Part shown: piece by piece, positions 53,383 to 61,946 of the stretch
Position numbering within the stretch: the stretch's first letter is position 1
Layout of the letters: every line of letters starts with the position of its first letter
From: Odoribacter sp. UBA944
Lineage (GTDB): Bacteria > Bacteroidota > Bacteroidia > Bacteroidales > Marinifilaceae
DNA length: 64,000 bases
Reading direction: 5' to 3'
Assembly (NCBI GenBank): GCA_002293375.1
Contig: DBDA01000017.1
Coordinates: 1-64,000 of the forward strand
Made by a program: the position numbers and the translations under genes
The notes under the pieces: model-generated
Seen by the model: the letters and a program-made list of their open reading frames with translations, nothing else
What the model was told of the DNA's origin: nothing
The model's database searches: none

Positions 53383-53460
53383 AACAGCTTCAATATGTAT
53401 CACTTAAATTTTAAATGTATGAGAAAACTCATCGGACTATCTGTACTCCTTGTTATCTGG
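53383..53460 (+). repeat. Right arm of a perfect 78-bp inverted repeat
   Basis: Exact reverse complement of 52912-52989, covering the leader and first 22 codons of the plus-strand susC gene. Confidence 0.92.
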
Positions 53461-56400
53461 GGTGTACAGATCTGTTTCGCGCAGGGGCGTGAAGTGACGG
53501 GGAGGGTTACCGACAAAAGCGATCGCTCTCCGCTTCCCGGCGTTACCGTTATGATCAAAGGCACGACCGAGGGAACGGCAACAGATGTCGACGGCCGTTT
53601 TGCGTTACGGGCGGATGCCAACGCCACGCTTGTCTTCACGTTCGTGGGGATGAAAGCGCAGGAAGTGGCGCTGAATGGTCGCTCCCAGGTCAATGTAGAG
53701 ATGGAAACGGATGCCGAGCAAATGGAAGAGGTGGTGGTGACAGGGATGCAGCGGATGGATAAGCGCCTCTTTACGGGAGCAACCTCCCGCTTATCGGCCG
53801 AGGACATCAAGTTGGACGGGATTGCCGATATCAGCCGTGCGTTGGAAGGACGTTCTTCCGGGGTGTCTGTGCAGAATGTATCGGGCACGTTCGGTACGGC
53901 TCCCAAGATCCGGGTGCGCGGGGCTACCTCTATTTTCGGCAGTTCGAAACCGTTGTGGGTAGTCGACGGAGTGATCATGGAGGATGTGGTGGAAGTGAGC
54001 GCAGACGCTTTGTCGTCGGGGGATGCGGTGACCTTGATCTCCTCAGCCATTGCGGGATTGAACGCGAATGACATCGAAAGTTTTCAGATACTGAAAGACG
54101 GTTCGGCCACCTCTATATACGGTGCACGGGCCATGGCGGGTGTGATCGTTGTCACCACCAAAAAAGGGAAAGCCGGCAGCAATAAAATAACCTATACCGG
54201 CGAATACTCTTTGCGGCTGGTTCCCAACTATGCCGATTTTAACATCATGAACTCGCAGGAGCAGATGGGGATCTACCGCGAATTGGAGCGGGCCGGGTAT
54301 TTGACATTTGCAGATACTTACCGTGCCTCCAACAGCGGGGTGTACGGTAAGATGTATCATTTGATGAATACGTTCGATCCGGTTACGGGAACGTATGCGT
54401 TGGAGAATACCACCGCCGCCCGTAATGCGTATCTGCGGGAAGCGGAATACCGAAATACGGACTGGTTTGACATCCTGTTCGACAACGCTATCTCTTACAA
54501 CCATGCCATCAGCATGTCGTCGGGAACGGAGAAAGCCTCCTACTACACTTCGTTGAGCCTGATGGATGACCCGGGTTGGTACAAGCAGAGCAAGGTACAG
54601 CGCTATACGGCGAACGTGAATGCACTGTACAACATCCGCCCGGATCTCTCCCTGAACCTGATTGGGAACGCCGCTTACCGGAAGCAAAAGGCGCCGGGGA
54701 CATTGAATCAGAGTTTAGACGCTGTTTCCGGAGAGGTACGGCGCGATTTTGACATCAACCCGTACTCTTACGCATTGAATACGTCCCGGACGCTGGATCC
54801 GAACGAGTACTATATACGCAACTACGCCCCGTTCAATATTGTGAATGAGTTGGAGAACAACTTCATGAACATCGATGTGGTGGATTTGAAGTTCCAAGGG
54901 GAATTGAAGTGGAAGCCGGTGCAAAAAGTGGAGTTGGCGGTGTTGAGCGCCTACAAATACTCTACGTCGAACCAGGCGCACGAGATCCGGGATAACTCCA
55001 ACCAGGCGTGGGCGTTCCGGATGATGGACGACGCCACCATGCGTGACGCAAATCCCTGGCTCTACACGGATCCGGACAATGCCAATTCGTTGCCGGTGTC
55101 GGTGCTCCCCGTGGGCGGTTTTTACCGGGAGACGAAGTATTCTATGTCCAGCTACGATTTCCGGGCAACGGCTGCGTACAACGATGTATACAACGACAAC
55201 CACATTGTCAACTTTTTCGGAGGTATGGAAATCAACTCCGTAGACCGCAAAAAAACGTGGTTCAACGGGGTAGGGATGCAATACGATATGGGGATGCTTG
55301 CCCAATATGATTACCGTTACTTCAAACAGGGGAATGAAGAGGGGACCACTTATTTTACCGTCGAAGAGACACAGGCCCGTTCCGCCTCCTTTTTCGGAAC
55401 TGCCACTTACTCCTGGCAAGGAAAATACACTGTCAACGGGACTGTCCGTTACGAAGGTACCAACAAGTTGGGCAAGAGCCGTTCCGCCCGCTGGTTGCCC
55501 ACGTGGAATGTTTCCGGAGCGTGGAACGCGCACGAAGAGAATTTTTTTGAACAGCTCCGGCCGGCGCTTTCCAATTTGACGTTAAAGGCCTCCTACTCGC
55601 TGACGGCCGACCGCGGCCCGGCGAATGTGACCAATTCGCGCGTGGTGATCCAGAGCTACAACCCCTGGCGTCCCTTTGCCGATCTGAATGAATCCGGGTT
55701 GCAGATTTCCGAGTTGGAGAACAGCGAATTGACCTACGAGAAAAAGCACGAATTGAACATCGGGGCGGAGATCGGCTTTTGGGAAAACCGGATCAATCTG
55801 GCGGTGGATTGGTACCAGCGCAACAACTATGATTTGATCGGCGTGATCAACACGATGGGAATTGGCGGCCAGATCATGAAAGATGCTAATGTGGCCAAAA
55901 TGAAATCGCACGGGGTGGAGTTTACGCTCTCTGCCCGCACACTTGATCTGGGCGATTTTAAGTGGAATACCGACTTTATCTTTTCACAGGCGAAAAACGA
56001 GGTGACCGAGTTGGAATCCGACACCCGCATCATTGAAATGATCACCGGTACCGGTTTTACAATGAAGGGGTATCCGGTGCGTTCGCTTTTCTCCATAGAC
56101 TTCCGTGGGTTGAACGAACAGGGACTTCCGACATTTATTAACCAGGCAGGGACGTTGACGGTGAGTGATCACGACTTTCAGGAGCGAAACAACAAAAGCT
56201 ACTTGCTGTATGAAGGTCCTACAGACCCCACCATCACCGGCAGTCTGGGCAATGTATTCACCTACAAGAATTTCCGGCTGAACACTTTTATCACCTATTC
56301 GTTCGGCAATGTCATCCGTTTGGATCCGGTGTTCCGGGATCGGTATTCGGATTTAGACGCCATGCCGAAGGAGTTTAAAAACCGGTGGACAGTTTCCGGA

Positions 56401-56742
56401 GATGAGCGGATAACCGACATTCCGGTAATTGCCGACCGGCGCCAAAACAGAGTGGATCAATATTTGATATATGCGTACAACGCCTACAACAACTCTTCGG
56501 CGCGGACGGCCAAAGGGGATTTTATCCGCATGAAAGAGATCTCCCTGTCGTACGATTTTCCCAAAGCGTGGCTGACCCCCTTGCAGATCAGCGATCTCTC
56601 TGTGAAGTTGCAGGCGACCAACCTCTTCCTGATCTATGCCGACAAGAAACTGAACGGGCAGGATCCGGAGTTCTACAACACGGGCGGTGTGGCCGCTCCT
56701 GTCCCCAAACAGTTTACATTTACACTCAGATTAGGAATTTAA
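53395..56742 (+). CDS. SusC/RagA family TonB-linked outer membrane protein
   Basis: A 1115-residue SusC-type receptor. The signal peptide is nearly identical to that of the divergent susC. A CarboxypepD_reg-like domain (VTGRVTDKSDRSPLPGVTVM), the segment MEEVVVTGMQRMDKRLFTGA, a plug (IRVRGATSIFGSSKPLWVVD, GSATSIYGARAMAGVIVVTT) and a long barrel ending PKQFTFTLRLGI follow. ATG at 53395 or 53419. Beyond the N-terminal 110 residues it differs strongly from the other susC, implying a different ligand after a shared 5' end. Confidence 0.95.
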   Translation: MYHLNFKCMRKLIGLSVLLVIWGVQICFAQGREVTGRVTDKSDRSPLPGVTVMIKGTTEGTATDVDGRFALRADANATLVFTFVGMKAQEVALNGRSQVNVEMETDAEQMEEVVVTGMQRMDKRLFTGATSRLSAEDIKLDGIADISRALEGRSSGVSVQNVSGTFGTAPKIRVRGATSIFGSSKPLWVVDGVIMEDVVEVSADALSSGDAVTLISSAIAGLNANDIESFQILKDGSATSIYGARAMAGVIVVTTKKGKAGSNKITYTGEYSLRLVPNYADFNIMNSQEQMGIYRELERAGYLTFADTYRASNSGVYGKMYHLMNTFDPVTGTYALENTTAARNAYLREAEYRNTDWFDILFDNAISYNHAISMSSGTEKASYYTSLSLMDDPGWYKQSKVQRYTANVNALYNIRPDLSLNLIGNAAYRKQKAPGTLNQSLDAVSGEVRRDFDINPYSYALNTSRTLDPNEYYIRNYAPFNIVNELENNFMNIDVVDLKFQGELKWKPVQKVELAVLSAYKYSTSNQAHEIRDNSNQAWAFRMMDDATMRDANPWLYTDPDNANSLPVSVLPVGGFYRETKYSMSSYDFRATAAYNDVYNDNHIVNFFGGMEINSVDRKKTWFNGVGMQYDMGMLAQYDYRYFKQGNEEGTTYFTVEETQARSASFFGTATYSWQGKYTVNGTVRYEGTNKLGKSRSARWLPTWNVSGAWNAHEENFFEQLRPALSNLTLKASYSLTADRGPANVTNSRVVIQSYNPWRPFADLNESGLQISELENSELTYEKKHELNIGAEIGFWENRINLAVDWYQRNNYDLIGVINTMGIGGQIMKDANVAKMKSHGVEFTLSARTLDLGDFKWNTDFIFSQAKNEVTELESDTRIIEMITGTGFTMKGYPVRSLFSIDFRGLNEQGLPTFINQAGTLTVSDHDFQERNNKSYLLYEGPTDPTITGSLGNVFTYKNFRLNTFITYSFGNVIRLDPVFRDRYSDLDAMPKEFKNRWTVSGDERITDIPVIADRRQNRVDQYLIYAYNAYNNSSARTAKGDFIRMKEISLSYDFPKAWLTPLQISDLSVKLQATNLFLIYADKKLNGQDPEFYNTGGVAAPVPKQFTFTLRLGI

Positions 56743-56754
56743 TAGTATTTGGAT

Positions 56755-58314
56755 ATGAAAAAGTGTAGTTTTGTATATATCGCGCTCTGTGTCGGCCTCT
56801 GCTTTGCCCTGGCCGGTTGCGACGATTTTTTAGATGTGATGCCCGACAACCGGGCGGAAGTCAATACGGCGAGCAAAGTAACTTCCCTGTTGGTGTCGGC
56901 ATATCCGCTGAGTACATCTGTTGGGTTGATGGAGATGGCTTCGGATAATGCCCAGGACAACGGTGACCGTTTTTCCGCGCTGGGCCAGGAGCAGGAAGAT
57001 GCTTATTTGTGGAAAGATATTACTGTTACCAGCAATGACTCTCCGCAGTTGTTTTGGGATGCATGCTACAATGCCGCTGCTGCTGCCAACCAGGCGTTGA
57101 GCGCCATCGAAGAGATGGGCAATCCGGCCAATTTGCAGGCACAGCGCGGGGAAGCGCTCATCTGCCGCGCGTATGCGCACTTTGCACTGGCAAATATGTT
57201 TTGCCTGCCGTACAATCCCCAAACGGCCGAGACGGATTTGGGGCTGCCTTACGCCGAAGCGCCCGAAACGACGGTTGCTCCGCACTACGAACGGGGAAAC
57301 CTGAAGACGCTGTACGAGAAGATCAATGCCGATATCGAGGCGGGGTTGCCACTCGTCAACGATGAGATCTATACAGTGCCGAAGTACCACTTTAACCGGA
57401 AGGCGGCGCACGCTTTTGCCGCCCGGTTTAATCTTTATTACCACCGGTATGACAAAGTGATCGAGTACGCCGGCGTTGTACTGGGTGCTTCGCCCGACAA
57501 GATGATGCGGAATTGGGCGGCTATTGATGCTGCTCCGTCCGATTTCAATGTGCGGGCGAATATGTATATCTCGGCCAGCGATCCGGCTAATTTGTTGATG
57601 TTGCCTGTTTACTCCGATTGGTGTATTTGGCATGGCCCGTTTTCTTTAGGGCAGAAATATGGCCATGCCAGAGTCATTTGTGAGAGGGAAACCATGCGTG
57701 CTCCGGGGTTGTGGGGAACGGGTGCTGCTTTTTATCCGGCTAATTCCATTTGGTCTCCTGCGGAGAAGATGCCTGTAACTAAAATTGCCTACTATGTTGA
57801 ATATCTTGACAAGGTGGCCGAAACAGGGTATGTCAGGGATGTAATAGTGGCTTTTTCCGGTGACGAAACGTTGCTGTGCCGGGCCGAGGCGTATGCCCTG
57901 AAGGGAGAATTGGACAAAGCGACCGAAGATATCAATGTTTGGGTGGCATCGCACACCTACGGAGTGGAACAACTCACAACGGATTCGATAGTCAAGTTCT
58001 ATGAATCCGTAGCGTATATGCCGACACAGATCACAGGCGACAACCAACGGACCGTGAAAAAGCGGATCAACCCGCGTGGCTTTACGGTGGCGGCAGGCGA
58101 TCAGGAGAATATGATCCAGTGCCTTTTGCACCTGCGGCGTGTAGAAAATATACACGAAGGGTTGCGTTGGGAGGACATCAAGCGGTACGGCATTGAAATT
58201 GCACACAACCGCGACGGACAGGCCGATGATGTATTGACGTTAGACGACCCGCGGCGCGCCATGCAATTGCCGCAAGCCGTGATCAGCGCCGGTTTGGCGG
58301 CCAATCCCAGATAA
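56755..58314 (+). CDS. RagB/SusD family nutrient uptake outer membrane protein
   Basis: A 519-residue SusD-like lipoprotein (signal YIALCVGLCFALAGCDDFLD). It has FWDACYNAAAAANQALSAIE, GEALICRAYAHFALANMFCL and DLGLPYAEAPETTVAPHYER in the N-terminal TPR region, and the C-terminal LRRVENIHEGLRWEDIKRYG signature. It partners the plus-strand SusC, 12 bp downstream of it. ATG 56755 is chosen over an in-frame TTG at 56749. Confidence 0.94.
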   Translation: MKKCSFVYIALCVGLCFALAGCDDFLDVMPDNRAEVNTASKVTSLLVSAYPLSTSVGLMEMASDNAQDNGDRFSALGQEQEDAYLWKDITVTSNDSPQLFWDACYNAAAAANQALSAIEEMGNPANLQAQRGEALICRAYAHFALANMFCLPYNPQTAETDLGLPYAEAPETTVAPHYERGNLKTLYEKINADIEAGLPLVNDEIYTVPKYHFNRKAAHAFAARFNLYYHRYDKVIEYAGVVLGASPDKMMRNWAAIDAAPSDFNVRANMYISASDPANLLMLPVYSDWCIWHGPFSLGQKYGHARVICERETMRAPGLWGTGAAFYPANSIWSPAEKMPVTKIAYYVEYLDKVAETGYVRDVIVAFSGDETLLCRAEAYALKGELDKATEDINVWVASHTYGVEQLTTDSIVKFYESVAYMPTQITGDNQRTVKKRINPRGFTVAAGDQENMIQCLLHLRRVENIHEGLRWEDIKRYGIEIAHNRDGQADDVLTLDDPRRAMQLPQAVISAGLAANPR

Positions 58315-58333
58315 TAATTTAAAAATAGAAAGC

Positions 58334-59212
58334 ATGAAAAATATACAATGGTTGTTGATAGCACTTCTGGCAGGCTTATGGGGCGCTTGCAGCGAAGAGG
58401 ATCTGGATCCCAAAAGCATCTTTGGACCGGAGGCGGGCGTGGTGGAGAATGAGTTTGACGCTTGGCTCTACACAAACTATGTCCGGCCGTACAACGTTCA
58501 ATTCAAATACCGGCTGGAAGACCGGGAGACCAATCCCCAGTACAATTTGGTGCCGGCGGATTACCACAATTCCATTGCGCTGGCCAAGATGACCAAGCAT
58601 GTTTGGATCGATGCGTATGAAGAGTTGCTGGGAGCGGCGTTTCTTCGCACCTACTGCCCGAAAATCCTTTTTTTGGTCGGTTCTGTGGGGTATGATCGGG
58701 GCCAGGTTGTGTTGGGTACGGCAGAAGGCGGTATGAAGATCGTGCTGTACAATGTCAACGGCATTGATACGGATAACTTGGATTTGGAGATGCTCAATTA
58801 TTTCTTCTTCCACACGATGCATCATGAGTTTGCACACATTCTGCACCAGACGAAGAGTTACTCCACCGATTTTAATCTGATCACTCCTTCGGATTACACA
58901 TCGGGTTCTTGGGTCAATCTCGATGATCAGGAGGCGTTAGACATGGGCTTTATTACCCCCTACGGCAGTTCGGAGCCTCAGGAGGACTTTGTGGAGATAT
59001 TTTCTATTTATATCACCCACAGTGCAGCCTATTGGAATAATCTGATGAGGAGGACCAGTGCTGAAGGGCGGAGTAAAATTGACCAAAAATTGGAGATTGT
59101 GCGGGATTATATGCTTACTTCTTGGGGGATCGACATGGATGCGTTGCGGGGGATCGTCCTGCGCCGTTCGGAAGAGATCTTGACAATGGATGATTTAACA
59201 ATGCTTAATTAA
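58334..59212 (+). CDS. Substrate import-associated zinc metallohydrolase lipoprotein
   Basis: A 292-residue lipoprotein (signal LLIALLAGLWGACSEEDLDP). The zinc motif HHEFAHILHQ (HExxH) is near residue 164, with a downstream acidic segment EDFVEIFSIYITH that may supply the third ligand. It resembles the SusCD-associated family TIGR04549 (recalled). It is third in the operon and probably trims peptides at the surface before import by the SusCD pair, which points to a peptide or glycopeptide substrate rather than a plain glycan. Confidence 0.88.
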   Translation: MKNIQWLLIALLAGLWGACSEEDLDPKSIFGPEAGVVENEFDAWLYTNYVRPYNVQFKYRLEDRETNPQYNLVPADYHNSIALAKMTKHVWIDAYEELLGAAFLRTYCPKILFLVGSVGYDRGQVVLGTAEGGMKIVLYNVNGIDTDNLDLEMLNYFFFHTMHHEFAHILHQTKSYSTDFNLITPSDYTSGSWVNLDDQEALDMGFITPYGSSEPQEDFVEIFSIYITHSAAYWNNLMRRTSAEGRSKIDQKLEIVRDYMLTSWGIDMDALRGIVLRRSEEILTMDDLTMLN

Positions 59213-59219
59213 TGAACGT

Positions 59220-60487
59220 ATGAAAAAGATATTTTACCTGTTTTGCCTGCTCGCAGCGACTTTGGCGGTTGCCTGTACGCACGAGGAGGAGGATCTGTTC
59301 GGCGATTCGTCGGCCAACCGGGCGGATGCGACTATCTTTGCCAGCATAGAGGTGCTGACGGAGGCCTCCAACGGCTGGCTGATGGAGTATTTTCCTGCTT
59401 CTGCGCAGGAGTATGGCGGCTATAATCTGCTGTTGGATTTCAACACGGATGGGACGGTGCAAGTGGCCGGTGAGGTTGCCAACCCGGACGATGTGACAAC
59501 CGGCCTTTATTCTGTGAAACAGAGCGCAGGTATAGTGCTTTCGTTCGATACGTACAACGAAATTTTCCACTTTTCTCCGACCCAGCCATTCCTTATGCCG
59601 GGGGAGAGGGCTACGGTTTTGAGGGGGATTACGACTTTCTGGTGTTGGAAGCCTCTCCCGAAAAGGTGGTGCTCATGGGAAAGAAGACGGAGGGTATTGC
59701 CGTGCTGACTCCCATGCAGGGCGATTGGGGCGACTTCATCACCGGGATTCAGGAGGCGGAAGCCGCGATGACTTTTCCCAAGCTTATCTTGAAGATTGGG
59801 GAGGACACTGTTCGGGTCTCTCTCTCTTATCGGACAATGACCTTTACCTTCGAAGAGAACGGAGAGCAAAAATCGCAAATGGCCTCCTATATCGTAACAG
59901 AAACCGGCTACAAATTTTATGCACCGGTGGAGGTGCTGGGTGTGTCCCTTTCGGGCTTCACATTTGATGCTGCCAATCAATGGTTCACCGAATACAACAA
60001 CGCTGCAGTGGTGTTGCTTCCTGTTCCTCCGTCGCTGAACGAACAGTTTGTGGCAGGGAATTGGTACTTTGCATACAGTGCCTTAAGTGCCAGTGTGAAG
60101 CCTTATTTTGCAATGGCCGCTAATGGCAGCGCTTCGGATGGCGAGGAAATTGTCTATATGTATATGGGTTCGACTGCCGATGGATATGGATTTTATTTTC
60201 AAAGCGGGGGCTATAAGGGCTACTTAGGTTATAATTATACATTGATAGGAGAAGATCAGATTACATTGTCTTTCGCTCTTTCTGGTGACAATAATGGTGT
60301 GTATTATTATAATAACCTTGGTTACAATTATGTAGTTAGTATAGTAGGTCCTTCTGCCGGAAAAACCTATACGTTGACAACAGATGATCTTGCCGCTCCG
60401 ACTTACATCACGTTGACAGACAATGCCAATCCGGCAAATGTCATGACATTGAGTAAAGCGGTGGTAAATTATCCGTTTGACAACTGA
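59220..60487 (+). pseudogene. DUF4302 lipoprotein gene with a frameshift
   Basis: The first frame (59220-59708) encodes a lipoprotein start (FCLLAATLAVACTHEEEDLF) and DUF4302-type sequence up to DTYNEIFHFS. The second (ending 60487) resumes SDPAIPYAGGEGYGFEGDYD, then LVLEASPEKVVLMGKKTEG. The break lies at the T-run 59571-59574; one more T would restore a single frame of about 422 residues. So this is either a homopolymer sequencing error or a recent inactivation. The gene is last in the plus-strand SusCD operon. DUF4302 proteins are SusCD-linked lipoproteins of unknown function. Confidence 0.82.
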
Positions 60488-60503
60488 TTTTTTATGAGGT
60501 GAG

Positions 60504-60535
60504 GAAGGTGTCTTGGTAACGAGACACCTTCTTTT
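60504..60535. terminator. Bidirectional terminator after the SusCD operon
   Basis: A perfect 10-bp stem (GAAGGTGTCT / AGACACCTTC) with an 8-nt loop and a TTTT tail. It lies between the DUF4302 gene and the convergent DUF58 gene. Confidence 0.85.
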
Positions 60536-61454
60536 AAAACAACCGACTGCGTTTGATGAGGTAGGGCAGAAGTACCTCTTTGAACCCTTCGTTGATGTCC
60601 GCCTCGACGAAATCGATCTGGTACTGCCCGCAGCGGAGCTTGAGTTCGTGGTAAAATTCGGCGACTTTTTGTTTGTAGGTTTCGCGGATTTCGTTGGGAG
60701 AGAATTTGATCTCCCTTCCGCTCTCCATGTCAATGAAGATGTGCGGGCGGTTGGAAAACTCGAATTGCTCCTCTGTTTTTTTGTCTTTGACGTGGAACAG
60801 AATGATCTCGTGTTTGTTGTAGCGCAGGTGTTGCAGGGCGGCGAAGAGTTCCTCCGCATTGTTGTTGGAGAACATGTCCGAGAAAAGCACGATCAGCGAC
60901 CGCTTGCCGATGGTGTCGGCCAATTGGTGCAGTACCTGGGCGGTCCGGGTCGGTTTGTTCAGCGGGACCCCGTCGAGCAGAAGCGTACGCAACCGGTTGT
61001 ACAGCATCTGCGTGTGGGTGGTGTTCAGCTTGGTGTCCGTGAGGGTCTCGATCTTGTCGGAAAAGAGGCACAGCCCGGAGGCATCCCGTTGGCGGCGCAA
61101 CAGGTAGATCAAAGCGGCAGCCGAATAGATGGAGAAGTTCAGTTTATTCACTTGGTCCGACTGGTACGGGAAGAGCATGGAGGAGGAGGTGTCTATGACG
61201 AGGTACGACCGCAGATTGGTCTCCTCTTCGTATTGCTTGAGAAATAATTTTTCCGTGCGGGCGTACAATTTCCAGTCGACGTGTTTGGTGGACTCTCCGG
61301 TGTTGTATACCCGGTGTTCGGCAAATTCTACGGAGAAGCCGTGGTACGGACTCCGGTGGAGGCCCGTAATAAAGCCCTCCACGATTTGCGAAGCGATAAA
61401 CTCCAGGTTGTCGAACTGTTCGTACTGTACGATCTCTTCCAGCGTTGCAGCCAT
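60534..61454 (-). CDS. DUF58 domain-containing protein
   Basis: A 306-residue protein of the DUF58 family with a vWA-like fold. It shows GLHRSPYHGFSVEFAEHRVY and the family core YNTGESTKHVDWKLYARTEK, then SYLVIDTSSSMLF with a DxSxS MIDAS-like motif. In most Bacteroidota these genes sit with a MoxR ATPase and BatA/BatB vWA proteins; here it follows trxA and its terminator, and the next gene downstream is the convergent SusCD operon. Function is unknown. Confidence 0.9.
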   Translation of the reverse strand: MAATLEEIVQYEQFDNLEFIASQIVEGFITGLHRSPYHGFSVEFAEHRVYNTGESTKHVDWKLYARTEKLFLKQYEEETNLRSYLVIDTSSSMLFPYQSDQVNKLNFSIYSAAALIYLLRRQRDASGLCLFSDKIETLTDTKLNTTHTQMLYNRLRTLLLDGVPLNKPTRTAQVLHQLADTIGKRSLIVLFSDMFSNNNAEELFAALQHLRYNKHEIILFHVKDKKTEEQFEFSNRPHIFIDMESGREIKFSPNEIRETYKQKVAEFYHELKLRCGQYQIDFVEADINEGFKEVLLPYLIKRSRLF

Positions 61455-61473
61455 GATCCGAAGGAAAAATAAA

Positions 61474-61498
61474 AGAGGCTGAATTTAAGCAGCCTCTT
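61474..61498 (-). terminator. Terminator after trxA
   Basis: AGAGGCTG / CAGCCTCT forms an 8-bp stem with an 8-nt loop. On the minus strand it is followed by TTTTATTTTT. It shares the GAGGCTG...CAGCCTC stem with the terminator at 47450. Confidence 0.75.
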
Positions 61499-61508
61499 TC
61501 TTAATCGT

Positions 61509-61826
61509 TTAAAGAATGGCGTTAATTTTCTCCGCCAGGGCCGTTTTCGGAGCGGCGCCTACCTGTTTGTTCACGACTTCGCCGTTTTTCAGGAACAGGA
61601 TGGTCGGAATGTTGCGGATGCCGTAACGGGCGGCCGTGCCGGGGCAACTGTCTACATCCACTTTCACAACCAGCAATCTGCCGGCGTATTCGACGGAAGC
61701 CTCTTCCACGAGGGGGAGCATCATTTTACAGGGGCCGCACCATTCCGCCCAGAAATCAACCATCACCGGAAGCTCTGATTTCAACACAACTTCCTCAAAG
61801 TTAGAGTCATTAACTGCTATTGCCAT
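61509..61826 (-). CDS. trxA: Thioredoxin
   Basis: A 105-residue thioredoxin with the active site WAEWCGPCKMM, the conserved cis-Pro region RNIPTILFLKNGE and the normal length. It reduces disulfides in cytosolic partners. It lies downstream of dnaE on the same strand with a 120-bp leader. Parts of that leader are duplicated upstream of the LytR-type regulator at 43.7 kb. Confidence 0.96.
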   Translation of the reverse strand: MAIAVNDSNFEEVVLKSELPVMVDFWAEWCGPCKMMLPLVEEASVEYAGRLLVVKVDVDSCPGTAARYGIRNIPTILFLKNGEVVNKQVGAAPKTALAEKINAIL

Positions 61827-61853
61827 ATCGTATCTATTTGGGTTTGTATTTCA

Positions 61854-61935
61854 ATACGTTGTATTTTTTTCATTATGGTCGTATGGAACCCTTTGCAACA
61901 ACATCTTCTTTGGCGCTTGTCAGCATGCGGGTTTC
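61854..61935 (-). repeat. Copy B of the repeated leader, between dnaE and trxA
   Basis: In the minus direction three blocks of 42, 10 and 25 nt match 43714-43832. The blocks are separated here by only a few bases, so this looks like the compact version. Confidence 0.85.
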
Positions 61936-61946
61936 TTCGAGCAAAA

